Source: Pseudomaricurvus alkylphenolicus
GTDB lineage: Bacteria; Pseudomonadota; Gammaproteobacteria; Pseudomonadales; Cellvibrionaceae
Assembly: GCF_011683955.1 (NCBI RefSeq)
Contig: NZ_JAAQPI010000008.1
Location: 248,001-312,000 of the forward strand
DNA: 64,000 nt
Direction: 5' to 3'
Shown here: positions 1-9,130 of the stretch, piece by piece
Numbering within the stretch: the stretch's first letter is position 1
Layout of the letters: the number at the start of each line of letters is the position of its first letter
Translations under genes and position numbers: made by a program
The notes under the pieces: generated by a model
The model's database searches: none
The model's input: only the letters and a program-made list of their open reading frames with translations
Told to the model about the DNA's origin: nothing

Positions 1-1416
1 CAGAGCGGTCTGGTGGTAGCTGCCCCTGGACAGTTTAAGCGCGTTCTTCAGCTGGCGCTGGGCCTTGTCATAGACTCCGTTGAGCATAAAGTATTCTGCC
101 CGCGCGGTGTGAACACCCAGAATGTCGCCGGCCAGGCCGTGTACCTCAGCCAATAGATACCAAAGATAATCGTCTTTGGGGTGGCGTTTGACATGAGCTT
201 CGAGCACCTCTTCGCTGTGTGCATATTGACCGTGTTCCATCAGCAGTTCGGCATATCTCACGTTGTAGGCATGGTGTTCCGGTTGGCGTTGCAGCTGCTG
301 TTCCAACAGCCTGATCGCCAGGTCAAAGTTGCCGGCTGCAGCTTCTATATCCGCTGCAGCGATCACGTACGCCGGTTTGTCGGGCGACTTTTCGAGCAGT
401 GGCGCGATAACCTCACGCGCCCTTTGGGGTTGGCTGGCGTCGGTGAGGGCCAGCACCAGACCGTAACGGCTGGCTTCGGGTGACAGCGTATCTCCTTCGA
501 GTTCGCTGCTAAAGCGCTTTACTCCATCCTGGGGGGTATTTTCATGTTGCAGCTGGACTCTGGCTCTCATCAGGTGATAGTCGAGATTGTCCGGATATTG
601 GCGCGCGGGATAACGATTGGCGCGGTTTCGCGAGTCGGCGATCCGGCTTTCTGTCACCGGGTGGGTCAGCAGGAATTCAGGTGGTCGCTGGGTGAAACGA
701 GTGGCCTGCAACATTCGTTCAAACATGGCCGGCACCGCCTGGGGGTCTTCGCCGGCCGCGACCATGGTCAGCATGCCGATGCGATCCGCCTCCTGTTCAT
801 TCTGTCGGCTGAAACGCAGTTGTGAATCCAGTGCCGCCGCCTGTGTGGCAGTGAGTGCCGCGAGGCCGGCATCACCACCGGCGGTTGCTGCCAGCACCAG
901 GCTCGCCAGCATGGCTGCCATGGTCGGCAGGCTCGCCTTTTGCTGTTTTTCAACGCCCCGGGCAAAGTGTCTTTGGCTCAGGTGAGCCAGTTCGTGGGAT
1001 AACACGGAGGCCATTTGCGCTTCCGATTCGGCGTAGAGGAAAAGCCCTGTATGAACCCCCACCACGCCACCGGGTACCGCAAACGCATTCATGCTTGGGT
1101 TCCTGACCACAATCAACTCCAGATTGCGATCTTTGAGCTGGCTGTGAACGGCCAGTCGCTGCAACAATTGCTGGACGTAGTTATAGACCAGCGGGTCAGA
1201 GGACGTCGGGACACGACTGCGGTACAATCGCAGCCAGGTTTGACCCAGCTCGTATTCCTTCTGCGGTGACACAATCGCCGAACTCGCATCCCCCAGCTCG
1301 GGCAGATTGAAATCGGCCCTAGATGCCATGGAAAGCGTTAACGCCAGGGTGGCAAGCAGCCACTTGGCGGTGGCGGAGAAGGTTGGATACACAGCAATTT
1401 GGCCTTGGAAGATCAT
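1..1416 (-). CDS. bepA: BepA/YfgC-type periplasmic M48 metalloprotease with TPR domain (C-terminus cut by window edge)
   Basis: The frame stays open from an ATG at 1416 down to base 1, giving 472 codons without a stop, so the 3' end lies outside the window. A hydrophobic N-terminal segment (about residues 17-32) ending near ASRA looks like a signal peptide. The zinc motif HELAH is at about residues 141-145, and the later NEQEADR segment supplies the third ligand, as in family M48. The remainder is helical, TPR-like repeat sequence. In E. coli, BepA (487 aa) degrades stalled LptD and assists the BAM complex in the periplasm, and the same role is inferred here. It is divergent from the tusA-like gene, as in Pseudomonas (PA1005/PA1006). 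The ribosome-binding site is weak, so the exact start is uncertain. Confidence 0.9.
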   Translation of the reverse strand, partial: MIFQGQIAVYPTFSATAKWLLATLALTLSMASRADFNLPELGDASSAIVSPQKEYELGQTWLRLYRSRVPTSSDPLVYNYVQQLLQRLAVHSQLKDRNLELIVVRNPSMNAFAVPGGVVGVHTGLFLYAESEAQMASVLSHELAHLSQRHFARGVEKQQKASLPTMAAMLASLVLAATAGGDAGLAALTATQAAALDSQLRFSRQNEQEADRIGMLTMVAAGEDPQAVPAMFERMLQATRFTQRPPEFLLTHPVTESRIADSRNRANRYPARQYPDNLDYHLMRARVQLQHENTPQDGVKRFSSELEGDTLSPEASRYGLVLALTDASQPQRAREVIAPLLEKSPDKPAYVIAAADIEAAAGNFDLAIRLLEQQLQRQPEHHAYNVRYAELLMEHGQYAHSEEVLEAHVKRHPKDDYLWYLLAEVHGLAGDILGVHTARAEYFMLNGVYDKAQRQLKNALKLSRGSYHQTAL

Positions 1417-1567
1417 GTACGGCTCGTTAATTTTCTACTCTAACTCAGTTGAAAGGGCCCCACCAGACGGTGCCGGTTAAAAAATGTTTACCGTTCGGTT
1501 GTCTGCAAGCAGGTTCGACATTATTGTAGGCCCCTGCCAGAGAGGACGCCGGTAACGCTTAGACCCC

Positions 1568-1592
1568 GAAATTGGGAGAAAAATCCAATTTC
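1568..1592. promoter_or_regulatory. Perfect 8-bp inverted repeat in the bepA/tusA intergenic region
   Basis: GAAATTGG and CCAATTTC face each other across 9 nt, about 65 bp upstream of the tusA-like start and 150 bp upstream of bepA. It could be an operator or an RNA hairpin in the tusA leader. No regulator can be named from the sequence. Confidence 0.35.
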
Positions 1593-1657
1593 TAAGGTCC
1601 ATGTTAAAGTCCGGCTTAAACCCTGCGGACAGTTGACCCGCAGTTAAAGAGGTAAAA

Positions 1658-1876
1658 ATGAAAGAAGTGGATGCCAGAGGGCTGAACTGCCCCCTCCCGT
1701 TGCTTAAGGCCAAGCAGGCTCTGAATCAGCTCGACTCAGGTGACCGGCTGAGGGTGTTGGCAACGGACGCAGGTTCGGTCCGCGATTTCAAGACCTTTAC
1801 TGAGCTGAGCGGTAATTTGCTGGTAGAAAGCAGTGAATCAGACGGCTGCTACACCTATGTTTTACAGAAAGTATGA
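1658..1876 (+). CDS. TusA/SirA-family sulfur carrier protein
   Basis: A 72-aa protein beginning MKEVDARGLNCPLPLLKAK. The CPxP motif (Cys at about residue 11) sits at the end of the first strand, as in TusA, where the cysteine carries a persulfide. Size and fold pattern match the whole family. TusA proteins relay sulfur for tRNA thiolation. The Pseudomonas paralogue in this same bepA-perM neighbourhood (PA1006) has been linked to molybdenum cofactor homeostasis, which fits the moaCDE genes further along this window. An AGAGG ribosome-binding site lies just upstream. Whether it is the tRNA-thiolation TusA or the PA1006-type paralogue cannot be decided from sequence; the context favours the latter. 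Confidence 0.85.
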   Translation: MKEVDARGLNCPLPLLKAKQALNQLDSGDRLRVLATDAGSVRDFKTFTELSGNLLVESSESDGCYTYVLQKV

Positions 1877-1988
1877 AGTTGGCATTAAGAATGAGTTGCA
1901 CAGAAGGGCTGAGAGTCTGCCGATGGTCACAGCCTTCCCTGATTGAGCACTTCCCAGAGCAGAATCCTGAAACAACCCCGGAGTTTAA

Positions 1989-3116
1989 ATGCTGCACATT
2001 CTGAGAAATTGGGTTGATCGCTATTTTGGCGCCGAAGAGGCGGTGCTGCTGGCGCTGATCCTGATCGTCAGCTTTGTCATCATTCTCACGATGGGCAGCA
2101 TTCTGGCTCCCGCGATTGCCAGTGTTATTATCGCGTTCCTGATGCAGGGCGTGGTGGCCCGCCTGAAAGCCTGGAAGGCGCCCCACTGGATGGCTGTGAC
2201 TGCGGCCACATCCCTGCTGATTGCGGCGCTGGTGCTATCGGTTGTCTATCTGGTGCCGGTGGTATGGCAGCAAAGTGCCCGTCTGGCGGGCGAAGTGCCA
2301 GGTATGCTGATGGAGTGGCAGCGGCTCCTGTTGCTGTTGCCAGAAAAGTACCCGCAATTGATCACCGAAACGCAAATTCAGGAAATGATGGATCTGGCGG
2401 GCCGGGAACTTGGCGGTTTGGGGCAGAACCTGCTGTCGGTATCGGTGTCCAGCCTGCCACTGGTGATTGGCCTGCTGATTTATCTGATCCTGGTGCCCAT
2501 TCTGGTGTTTTTCTTCTTGAAGGACAGCGACGCCATATTGCACTGGTTGGCCGGGTTTTTGCCCAGACAGCGGCCCATGATGAGCCAGATCTGGCATGAA
2601 ATGAATGACCAGGTTGCCAACTATGTCCGTGGTAAGGCTATTGAGATCCTGGTGGTGGGAGCTGTTTCCTACGTCGCCTTCTTGTTGCTGGGGCTGAACT
2701 ACGCTCTGTTGCTTGCACTGGCGGTGGGACTGTCGGTTGTGATTCCCTATATCGGCGCGGCAGTGGTGACTCTGCCCGTATTGATGATTGGTTTTTTCCA
2801 GTGGGGATTGGGCAATGAGTTCTATTGGCTGTTTGTGACCTATTGCGTTATTCAGGCCCTGGATGGCAACGTGCTGGTGCCTCTGTTATTTTCTGAGGCG
2901 GTGAATCTGCATCCGGTGGCGATTATTCTGGCCGTGCTGGTGTTTGGCGGTCTGTGGGGATTCTGGGGAGTGTTTTTTGCCATTCCCCTGGCGACCTTGA
3001 TCAAGGCGATTCTCAATGCCTGGCCGCTGGCGGAGCTGTCTCCACCAGCGGAGGAGGCAGCAGTCCGGGCGTCAAAACCCGCGGCCACCAAACCGGTGAA
3101 GGAACCTTCAGCTTGA
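1989..3116 (+). CDS. perM: PerM/AI-2E-type transporter family membrane protein
   Basis: A 375-aa protein with paired N-terminal transmembrane helices, a soluble stretch of about 90 residues, then a run of hydrophobic helices that includes the family region around VIPYIGAAVVTLP and ALDGNVLVP. This is the AI-2E transporter (UPF0118/PerM) family. Members include the E. coli AI-2 exporter TqsA and Na+/H+-type exchangers, so the substrate is not predictable. The last 25 residues are an Ala/Lys/Pro-rich cytoplasmic tail (AEEAAVRASKPAATKP). It follows the tusA-like gene by 112 bp, repeating the Pseudomonas order bepA-tusA-perM, and a GGAG ribosome-binding site precedes the ATG. Confidence 0.85.
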   Translation: MLHILRNWVDRYFGAEEAVLLALILIVSFVIILTMGSILAPAIASVIIAFLMQGVVARLKAWKAPHWMAVTAATSLLIAALVLSVVYLVPVVWQQSARLAGEVPGMLMEWQRLLLLLPEKYPQLITETQIQEMMDLAGRELGGLGQNLLSVSVSSLPLVIGLLIYLILVPILVFFFLKDSDAILHWLAGFLPRQRPMMSQIWHEMNDQVANYVRGKAIEILVVGAVSYVAFLLLGLNYALLLALAVGLSVVIPYIGAAVVTLPVLMIGFFQWGLGNEFYWLFVTYCVIQALDGNVLVPLLFSEAVNLHPVAIILAVLVFGGLWGFWGVFFAIPLATLIKAILNAWPLAELSPPAEEAAVRASKPAATKPVKEPSA

Positions 3117-3254
3117 TTATTGGGAGCCATCAGCGTGATTAAGGAGCCATCAGCGTGATAACTGAGAGCTTCAGCCCCCAAACAGGAGCCTCTGTCAGGG
3201 GGCCGTACAGTGAAGCATATTGAGTTTTTGTTAACCTAGAGGGAATAGAGGGAA

Positions 3255-6113
3255 TTGCGCTTGCGAGTATTGATGACATTGAGGCTGCTGTCGCTGGGTT
3301 TCATCCTGTTGCTAACGGCCACATCTCTGTCCGCCAGGGACAAGTCGGCCGAGGTAATCACCAGTCCCAACGATGATCGTCAATATGAGTACCTCCATCT
3401 GGACAATGGCCTGCGTGTCCTGCTGATTTCAGACTCGGAAACCGATAAGGCTGCCGCCTCACTCGATGTGCATATCGGCAGCGCCGACGACCCCCGGGAT
3501 CGTGCCGGTCTCGCCCATTTTCTCGAGCACATGCTGTTCCTGGGGACCAAAAAATACCCGCAACCTGAAGAGTACCAGGCGTTTATCAGCAGCCATGGCG
3601 GCTCGCACAACGCTTACACCAGCCCTGAGCACACTAACTATTTCTTTGATGTTGAACAATCCCATCTCGACCAGGCGTTGGATCGGTTCGCACAGTTTTT
3701 TGTTGCCCCCCTTTTTACCGCTGAATACGTTGAACGTGAACGTAAAGCGGTTCACTCCGAATACAAATCCAAGATCAAGAATGCCTATCGCAGAGAGTTG
3801 GATGTCTATCGCCATATCGTCAGCCAGCGGCATCCCATGTCCAAATTCAGCGTCGGCAGCCTGGAGACTCTGGCGGATCGCGATAGCGATTCGGTAAGGA
3901 AGGATTTGCTGGAGTTCTACCGAGATTATTATTCGGCCGACAATATGACGCTGGTGGTCTTGGGGCGGGAGTCGCTGGGTCAGCTAAAAGGTATGGTGGT
4001 GGAAAGGTTTGGTGCTATCAAAAGGCGTAAAACCAGGGCGCCGATCACCGGTATGGACATGTTTCGCAGCAACTTTTTGCCAGCGCGGGTGCAGGTCAAA
4101 CCTGAGAAAGACGAGCGTCGCTTGAGTCTCGTCTTTCCGGTTCCTTCCGCTGACAATCTCTACCGCCAAAAGCCGTTACAGTATCTGGGTAATCTGCTGG
4201 GCCACGAAGGGGAGGGCAGTTTACTGTCACTCCTCAAGGATCTGGGGTGGGTCGAAGGGCTTAGCGCCGGGGGCGGTATCGACGGTCGCAATCAGGGCAC
4301 CTTCAATATCTCCATGCAACTGACACCGGACGGCTATGCCAATCAGGAAAAGGTTGTTGCCATCACCTTCCGAATGATTCAGCTTATCCGCGAGCGGGGC
4401 ATTGAAAAGTGGCGCTTTGAGGAACAGCAGAATCTCGCGGAAATCGCTTTCCGGTTTGCGGAAAAAGGTGAAGCCATCCATACCGTCAGCCAGCTCTCCA
4501 ATCAGATGCATCGCTATCGGGCACGGGATATTATTCGAGGGCGCTACGCCTTTGACGAATTCGATGGGCGTTTGATACGCCGTTATTTGAAATATCTCAA
4601 GCCGGACAACTTTCTCTGGATGGTGACCGCTCCGGATGTCGAAACCAATCGCGTTAGTAAACTCTATAACACCCCATATTCTGTGGAGCAACTGCGTTAC
4701 GAGGTGGCCGCGGTTCCCAAGGGGCATTTAGCCAGGTTGGAACTGCCAAAACCCAATAGCTTTTTGCCTCGACGTCTGCAGGTCAAAGATTTGCCGCCTA
4801 TGGAAACGGCGGCGGTCAATCCTGAGAAAATCAGTTCTGGCGATGCGATCAACATCTGGTTTAAGCAGGATGATCGCTTTCAGGTGCCGAAAGCCAGCAT
4901 TCGCATTCGGGTGATGGCGCCTCTGGCCGCACAGGGTATCCGAGAGGCGGCGTTGACGCATTTGTATGTGGATCTGCTCAACGACAGTCTGAATGAATTT
5001 GCCTATCCCGCGGCCCTGGCCGGGTTGAACTTTAATATATCCGCCAACAGTCGGGGTTTTGATCTCCAGTTGTCCGGCTATAACGACCGTCAGGGGTTGT
5101 TGCTGAGTCGTTTGCTTAATGCCATCGAGCGCAACCGCTTCCAGTCCGGTCGCGTCGAGCGCCTGAAGCAAGAACTGATGCGGCGATGGCGCAATCAAAG
5201 ACAGCTCACCCCTTACGAACAGTTGTTTGAACAGATGCCGGTATTGCTTTACTCGCCCCTGTGGGATAAAAGCGCCATGGCCGACGCGTTGGAAGATATT
5301 CAGCATGAAGATGTTCGTCGTTTTGCCAGTCGGGTATTAATCGGGGCTGATATCAAGGCGTTGATACATGGAAATCTCTACCGTCAGGAGGCGCTAAAAC
5401 TCGCCACGTTGATTGAACATAAATTGAGACGCGATGCGGACAAAGAGGCGGATCTGACGCTTCCTCCGGCACAGGTGGTTAAGCTGACGCAGCAAATCGA
5501 TCAGCGTCACTTGCAGGTGGACCATCGCGATGTTGCGGCCGTTTTTTACCAGCAGGCCCTGGGCGACAGTGTTGAAGATCGCGCATCCATGATGATGATG
5601 CGCCAAATGTTGCGATCCGGATTCTTCCACCAGTTGCGGACCGAGAAGCAGCTTGGATATATCGTTTTTATTACCAGCATGGCGTTAAAGGATGTTTCGG
5701 CAAACGTCTATGTGGTGCAGTCTCCATCCACGCCCCTGCCCGAGGTAATGTCAGAGATCGAGCAGTTTATTGCCCAGCAGGCCGGGCAGGTGGAATCGTT
5801 TGAGCAGCATCGCTCAGCCCTGTTGGCCAGCTTGCGGGAGGCGCCCAAGAACCTGCCTGAACAATCCGCGCGATTCTGGTCCAACATCGTCTCTGACGCC
5901 GACAAGTTCGATCGTCGCGAGCAGCTGATTGGCGCGATTGAGGCCCTGACACCTCAGTCTCTGCAGGCCTATAGTGAAGCTGTGATGAAGCCTTCGCAGT
6001 CAGTCTGGTTAACGGCCAGTGCAGACAAGTCGGTTGCCAATACGGATGGCGAAGTGCTCATTGACGATATGCAGCTGTTTAAGCGCCGCTCCTCCCACTA
6101 CAGCTACCCATAG
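3255..6113 (+). CDS. Pitrilysin-like M16 family zinc metallopeptidase
   Basis: A 952-aa secreted protease. The inverted zinc motif HFLEH (HxxEH) occurs at about residues 88-92, in GLAHFLEHMLFLG, with the downstream glutamate in the ERERKAVHSEY segment. This is the arrangement of insulinase/pitrilysin enzymes, and the length is close to E. coli protease III (962 aa). Four M16 half-domains are expected, and the C-terminal half (RTEKQLGYIV, residues about 795-805) carries the typical inactive-domain motif. The N-terminus is a signal peptide ending near SLSARDK. I keep the TTG start at 3255, six bases after an AGAGGGA-like site; an ATG at 3273 would give a shorter but still plausible signal peptide. 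It probably degrades peptides in the periplasm. Confidence 0.88.
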   Translation: MRLRVLMTLRLLSLGFILLLTATSLSARDKSAEVITSPNDDRQYEYLHLDNGLRVLLISDSETDKAAASLDVHIGSADDPRDRAGLAHFLEHMLFLGTKKYPQPEEYQAFISSHGGSHNAYTSPEHTNYFFDVEQSHLDQALDRFAQFFVAPLFTAEYVERERKAVHSEYKSKIKNAYRRELDVYRHIVSQRHPMSKFSVGSLETLADRDSDSVRKDLLEFYRDYYSADNMTLVVLGRESLGQLKGMVVERFGAIKRRKTRAPITGMDMFRSNFLPARVQVKPEKDERRLSLVFPVPSADNLYRQKPLQYLGNLLGHEGEGSLLSLLKDLGWVEGLSAGGGIDGRNQGTFNISMQLTPDGYANQEKVVAITFRMIQLIRERGIEKWRFEEQQNLAEIAFRFAEKGEAIHTVSQLSNQMHRYRARDIIRGRYAFDEFDGRLIRRYLKYLKPDNFLWMVTAPDVETNRVSKLYNTPYSVEQLRYEVAAVPKGHLARLELPKPNSFLPRRLQVKDLPPMETAAVNPEKISSGDAINIWFKQDDRFQVPKASIRIRVMAPLAAQGIREAALTHLYVDLLNDSLNEFAYPAALAGLNFNISANSRGFDLQLSGYNDRQGLLLSRLLNAIERNRFQSGRVERLKQELMRRWRNQRQLTPYEQLFEQMPVLLYSPLWDKSAMADALEDIQHEDVRRFASRVLIGADIKALIHGNLYRQEALKLATLIEHKLRRDADKEADLTLPPAQVVKLTQQIDQRHLQVDHRDVAAVFYQQALGDSVEDRASMMMMRQMLRSGFFHQLRTEKQLGYIVFITSMALKDVSANVYVVQSPSTPLPEVMSEIEQFIAQQAGQVESFEQHRSALLASLREAPKNLPEQSARFWSNIVSDADKFDRREQLIGAIEALTPQSLQAYSEAVMKPSQSVWLTASADKSVANTDGEVLIDDMQLFKRRSSHYSYP

Positions 6114-6173
6114 CTGTTCATCCAATCCTTTAACGTCAGGGCAAGTGGTTCCCCCGCTGGCCGCTGGCTTACA

Positions 6174-6219
6174 TGTAGTTTTGTAGTCAGATACCCCCAA
6201 ATTTGTAGTTAAACTACAA
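6174..6219. promoter_or_regulatory. Palindromic operator candidate with repeated TGTAGT half-sites upstream of aceE
   Basis: The 319-bp gap between the M16 protease and aceE contains TTGTAGTTAAACTACAA at 6203-6219, a perfect inverted repeat with 8-bp arms and a 1-bp centre. Two further TGTAGT half-sites lie at 6174 and 6182, and an isolated CTACA at 6321. Regulators of the GntR/FadR type (PdhR in E. coli) bind short symmetric GT...AC sites upstream of pdh operons, so a pyruvate-responsive repressor is possible. The half-site is not the E. coli PdhR sequence, so the identity is inference. Confidence 0.45.
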
Positions 6220-6432
6220 GAATAATTCTTCATAGGTTGTTGAATTTCGGCAAATTGGCCACTCTTTACGGCAGCTTCGCATGGTTCGGCTTGTGCTGAA
6301 ATCGATATAGTGTAAAAATACTACAGATTTTTAAGGTGTCCATAATAATGGCAGCGGCTGCTTCGCGGTGCCTATACTCTAATATCAGCAAATGGGCGAT
6401 TGTTTCAGGTTGTTTAGACAGGATTGACGCGT

Positions 6433-9102
6433 ATGACTACAGAGGAAAAACGGGTTCAGGAGGATGTGGATGCTCTGGAAACCCGGGAATGGCTGGATGC
6501 TATGCACTCCGTTATCCGCTATGGCGGTAAGGAGCGGGCGGCGTTTCTTTTAAAGCAGTTGTCCGATCGAGCCACTGATGCCGGCGTGCAGCTGCCCGCT
6601 GCAATCACTACGCCCTATCGCAATACCATCCCCGTGACGGCGGAAAAGCGCATGCCAGGGGATCTGTTTATGGAGCGACGTATTCGCTCCCTGATTCGCT
6701 GGAATGCATTGGCCATGGTCATGCGCGCCAACGACAACGACGAAGGCCTCGGTGGCCATATTTCTTCTTTCGCTTCGTCCGCCACTCTTTACGATATCGG
6801 TTTCAACTATTTCTTCCGCGGCAACGACGGCGAGCAGCCCGGCGACCTGATTTACTTTCAAGGACACACCTCTCCAGGCATGTACGCCCGTTCTTATCTC
6901 GAAGGGCGCCTGAGTGAAGAGCAGCTCGACAACTTCCGTCGTGAAGTGGATGGCGATGGCCTGTCTTCTTATCCGCACCCCTGGCTGATGCCGGAATACT
7001 GGCAGTTCCCCACGGTCTCCATGGGCCTGGGGCCCATTCAGGCGATCTACCAGGCGCACGTGATGCGTTATATGTCAGCCCGCAATCTCTCCCCTCGTGG
7101 TGATCGCAAGGTCTGGGCATTCCTGGGTGACGGTGAATGTGATGAGCCGGAAACCCTGGGCGCCATTTCTCTCGCCGGTCGTGAGCAGCTGGAGAACCTG
7201 ATTTTTGTCGTCAATTGCAACCTGCAGCGCCTTGATGGCCCCGTTCGAGGCAATGGCAAAATCATGCAAGAGCTGGAAGGTGTTTTCCGTGGGGCCGGCT
7301 GGAACGTAATCAAGGTGGTTTGGGGGCGTCACTGGGATGCTCTGTTGGAAAAAGATACCACTGGCCTGCTGCAAAAGCGCATGGACGAAGTCTGCGACGG
7401 TGAGCTGCAAAACTACAAGGCCAACGGCGGTGCCTATACGCGCAAGCACTTCTTCGGCAAGTACCCGGAATTGCTGGAGCTGGTCAAAGATCTCAGCGAT
7501 GAGGATATCATGTACCTCAATCGCGGTGGTCACGACCCATTTAAAGTCTACGCGGCCTACGCAGAGGCGGTGGAGCACAAAGGTCAGCCTACCGTGATTC
7601 TGGCCCAGACCGTTAAGGGCTACGGCATGGGTGAATCCGCTGAAGCGCAAAACGAAACCCACTCCGTGAAGAAGCTCGATCTGGAAAGCCTGAAGCGCTT
7701 CCGCGATCGCTTTGGTATCCCCATCAGCGACGACGAGCTTAAAAACGTACCCTATTACCGCCCTGCACCGGACAGTCCGGAAATGGTGTACATGCACAAG
7801 CGTCGCCAGGAGCTCAATGGCTACCTGCCGTCGCGCAAGGCGGACTTCCCGGTGCTGCAAACCCCGCCCATGGATGCTTTTAAAGCGCAATTGAAAGGCA
7901 GCGGCGAGCGCGAAATCTCTACCACTATGGCGTTTGTGCGATTGTTGTCGACGCTTGCCAAAGACAAACAGATTGGCGAGCGGGTTGTGCCGATCGTTCC
8001 TGACGAAGCCCGTACCTTTGGTATGGAAGGCATGTTCCGTCAACTGGGTATTTATTCCTCTGAGGGGCAGAAATACACCCCGCACGATCATGACCAGATC
8101 ATGTTCTATAAAGAGAGCAAGACCGGTCAAATCCTGGAAGAGGGTATCAACGAGGCGGGCGCCATGTCGGCCTGGATTGCAGCTGCTACTGCATACAGCA
8201 ACAGCGGCGTACCCATGATTCCGTTCTATATTTATTACTCCATGTTCGGCTTCCAGCGTATCGGTGACCTCGCCTGGGCAGCAGGTGACAGCCAGGCACG
8301 TGGATTCCTGATTGGCGCCACAGCAGGTCGCACGACTCTCAATGGAGAAGGCTTGCAGCACCAGGATGGCCACAGTCACACCCTGGCCAATACCATTCCC
8401 AATTGCCGTACTTACGACCCTACCTACGGCTACGAGCTCGCTGTTATCGTTCAAGATGGTGTCCAGCGTATGTTCCACGAGCAGGAAAACTGCTTCTATT
8501 ACATCACCACCATGAATGAAAACTACAAGCATCCGGAAATGCCGGTGGGCGCGGAAGAGGGCATCATCAAGGGGATGTACCTGCTACAGGAAGGCAAGAG
8601 TTCCGAGCTGAAGGTGCAATTGATGGGGGCCGGCTCGATTCTGCGTGAAGTGGAAGCGGCTGCTGAAATGCTGCGCGCAGACTACGGCGTTGAATCTGAT
8701 ATCTGGAGTCTGACCAGTGTTAACGAGCTGACCCGTGATGGACAAAACTGCACGCGTCATAACCTGTTGAACCCCGAATCGGAGCCGCAGGAAGCGTTTG
8801 TGACTGCTCAGCTCAAGGGTCGAGAGGGACCGGTTATTGGTGCCACAGACTACATGAAGTCCTATTTGGAGCAGTTGCGCGCCTACATTCCCGGTCACTA
8901 CGCGGTGCTGGGCACCGATGGCTTTGGCCGCAGTGACACCCGCACCAAACTGCGTCGCTTCTTTGAAGTGGATCGTCACTTTGTGGTGTTGGCTTCTCTT
9001 AAGGCGCTGGTGGATGAGGGCAAGCTGGAAGCCAAGGTGGTTGCCGAGGCGATGAAGAAGTTTGGTATATCGGCCGACAAGGCCAATCCCCTGTACAGCT
9101 GA
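6433..9102 (+). CDS. aceE: Pyruvate dehydrogenase E1 component (homodimeric type)
   Basis: An 889-aa thiamine-diphosphate enzyme, the same length as E. coli AceE (887 aa). It decarboxylates pyruvate and transfers the acetyl group to the lipoyl arms of AceF. The ThDP-binding region GDGECDEPE...NCN is at about residues 226-255, and conserved E1 stretches such as [18 protein letters not shown] are intact. The frame extends to a TTG at 6424, but the ATG at 6433 fits the family N-terminus and has ACAGGA about 10 bases upstream. It is followed after 28 bp by aceF in one operon. The E3 gene lpd is not adjacent in this window. Confidence 0.96.
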   Translation: MTTEEKRVQEDVDALETREWLDAMHSVIRYGGKERAAFLLKQLSDRATDAGVQLPAAITTPYRNTIPVTAEKRMPGDLFMERRIRSLIRWNALAMVMRANDNDEGLGGHISSFASSATLYDIGFNYFFRGNDGEQPGDLIYFQGHTSPGMYARSYLEGRLSEEQLDNFRREVDGDGLSSYPHPWLMPEYWQFPTVSMGLGPIQAIYQAHVMRYMSARNLSPRGDRKVWAFLGDGECDEPETLGAISLAGREQLENLIFVVNCNLQRLDGPVRGNGKIMQELEGVFRGAGWNVIKVVWGRHWDALLEKDTTGLLQKRMDEVCDGELQNYKANGGAYTRKHFFGKYPELLELVKDLSDEDIMYLNRGGHDPFKVYAAYAEAVEHKGQPTVILAQTVKGYGMGESAEAQNETHSVKKLDLESLKRFRDRFGIPISDDELKNVPYYRPAPDSPEMVYMHKRRQELNGYLPSRKADFPVLQTPPMDAFKAQLKGSGEREISTTMAFVRLLSTLAKDKQIGERVVPIVPDEARTFGMEGMFRQLGIYSSEGQKYTPHDHDQIMFYKESKTGQILEEGINEAGAMSAWIAAATAYSNSGVPMIPFYIYYSMFGFQRIGDLAWAAGDSQARGFLIGATAGRTTLNGEGLQHQDGHSHTLANTIPNCRTYDPTYGYELAVIVQDGVQRMFHEQENCFYYITTMNENYKHPEMPVGAEEGIIKGMYLLQEGKSSELKVQLMGAGSILREVEAAAEMLRADYGVESDIWSLTSVNELTRDGQNCTRHNLLNPESEPQEAFVTAQLKGREGPVIGATDYMKSYLEQLRAYIPGHYAVLGTDGFGRSDTRTKLRRFFEVDRHFVVLASLKALVDEGKLEAKVVAEAMKKFGISADKANPLYS

Positions 9103-9130
9103 TCGAGAAGACTGAGGATAGGTAGCGAAT

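Noticed and set aside
7075-8532. Large minus-strand frame opposite aceE
   Set aside because: It lies wholly inside the conserved aceE frame on the other strand and carries no recognisable domain.
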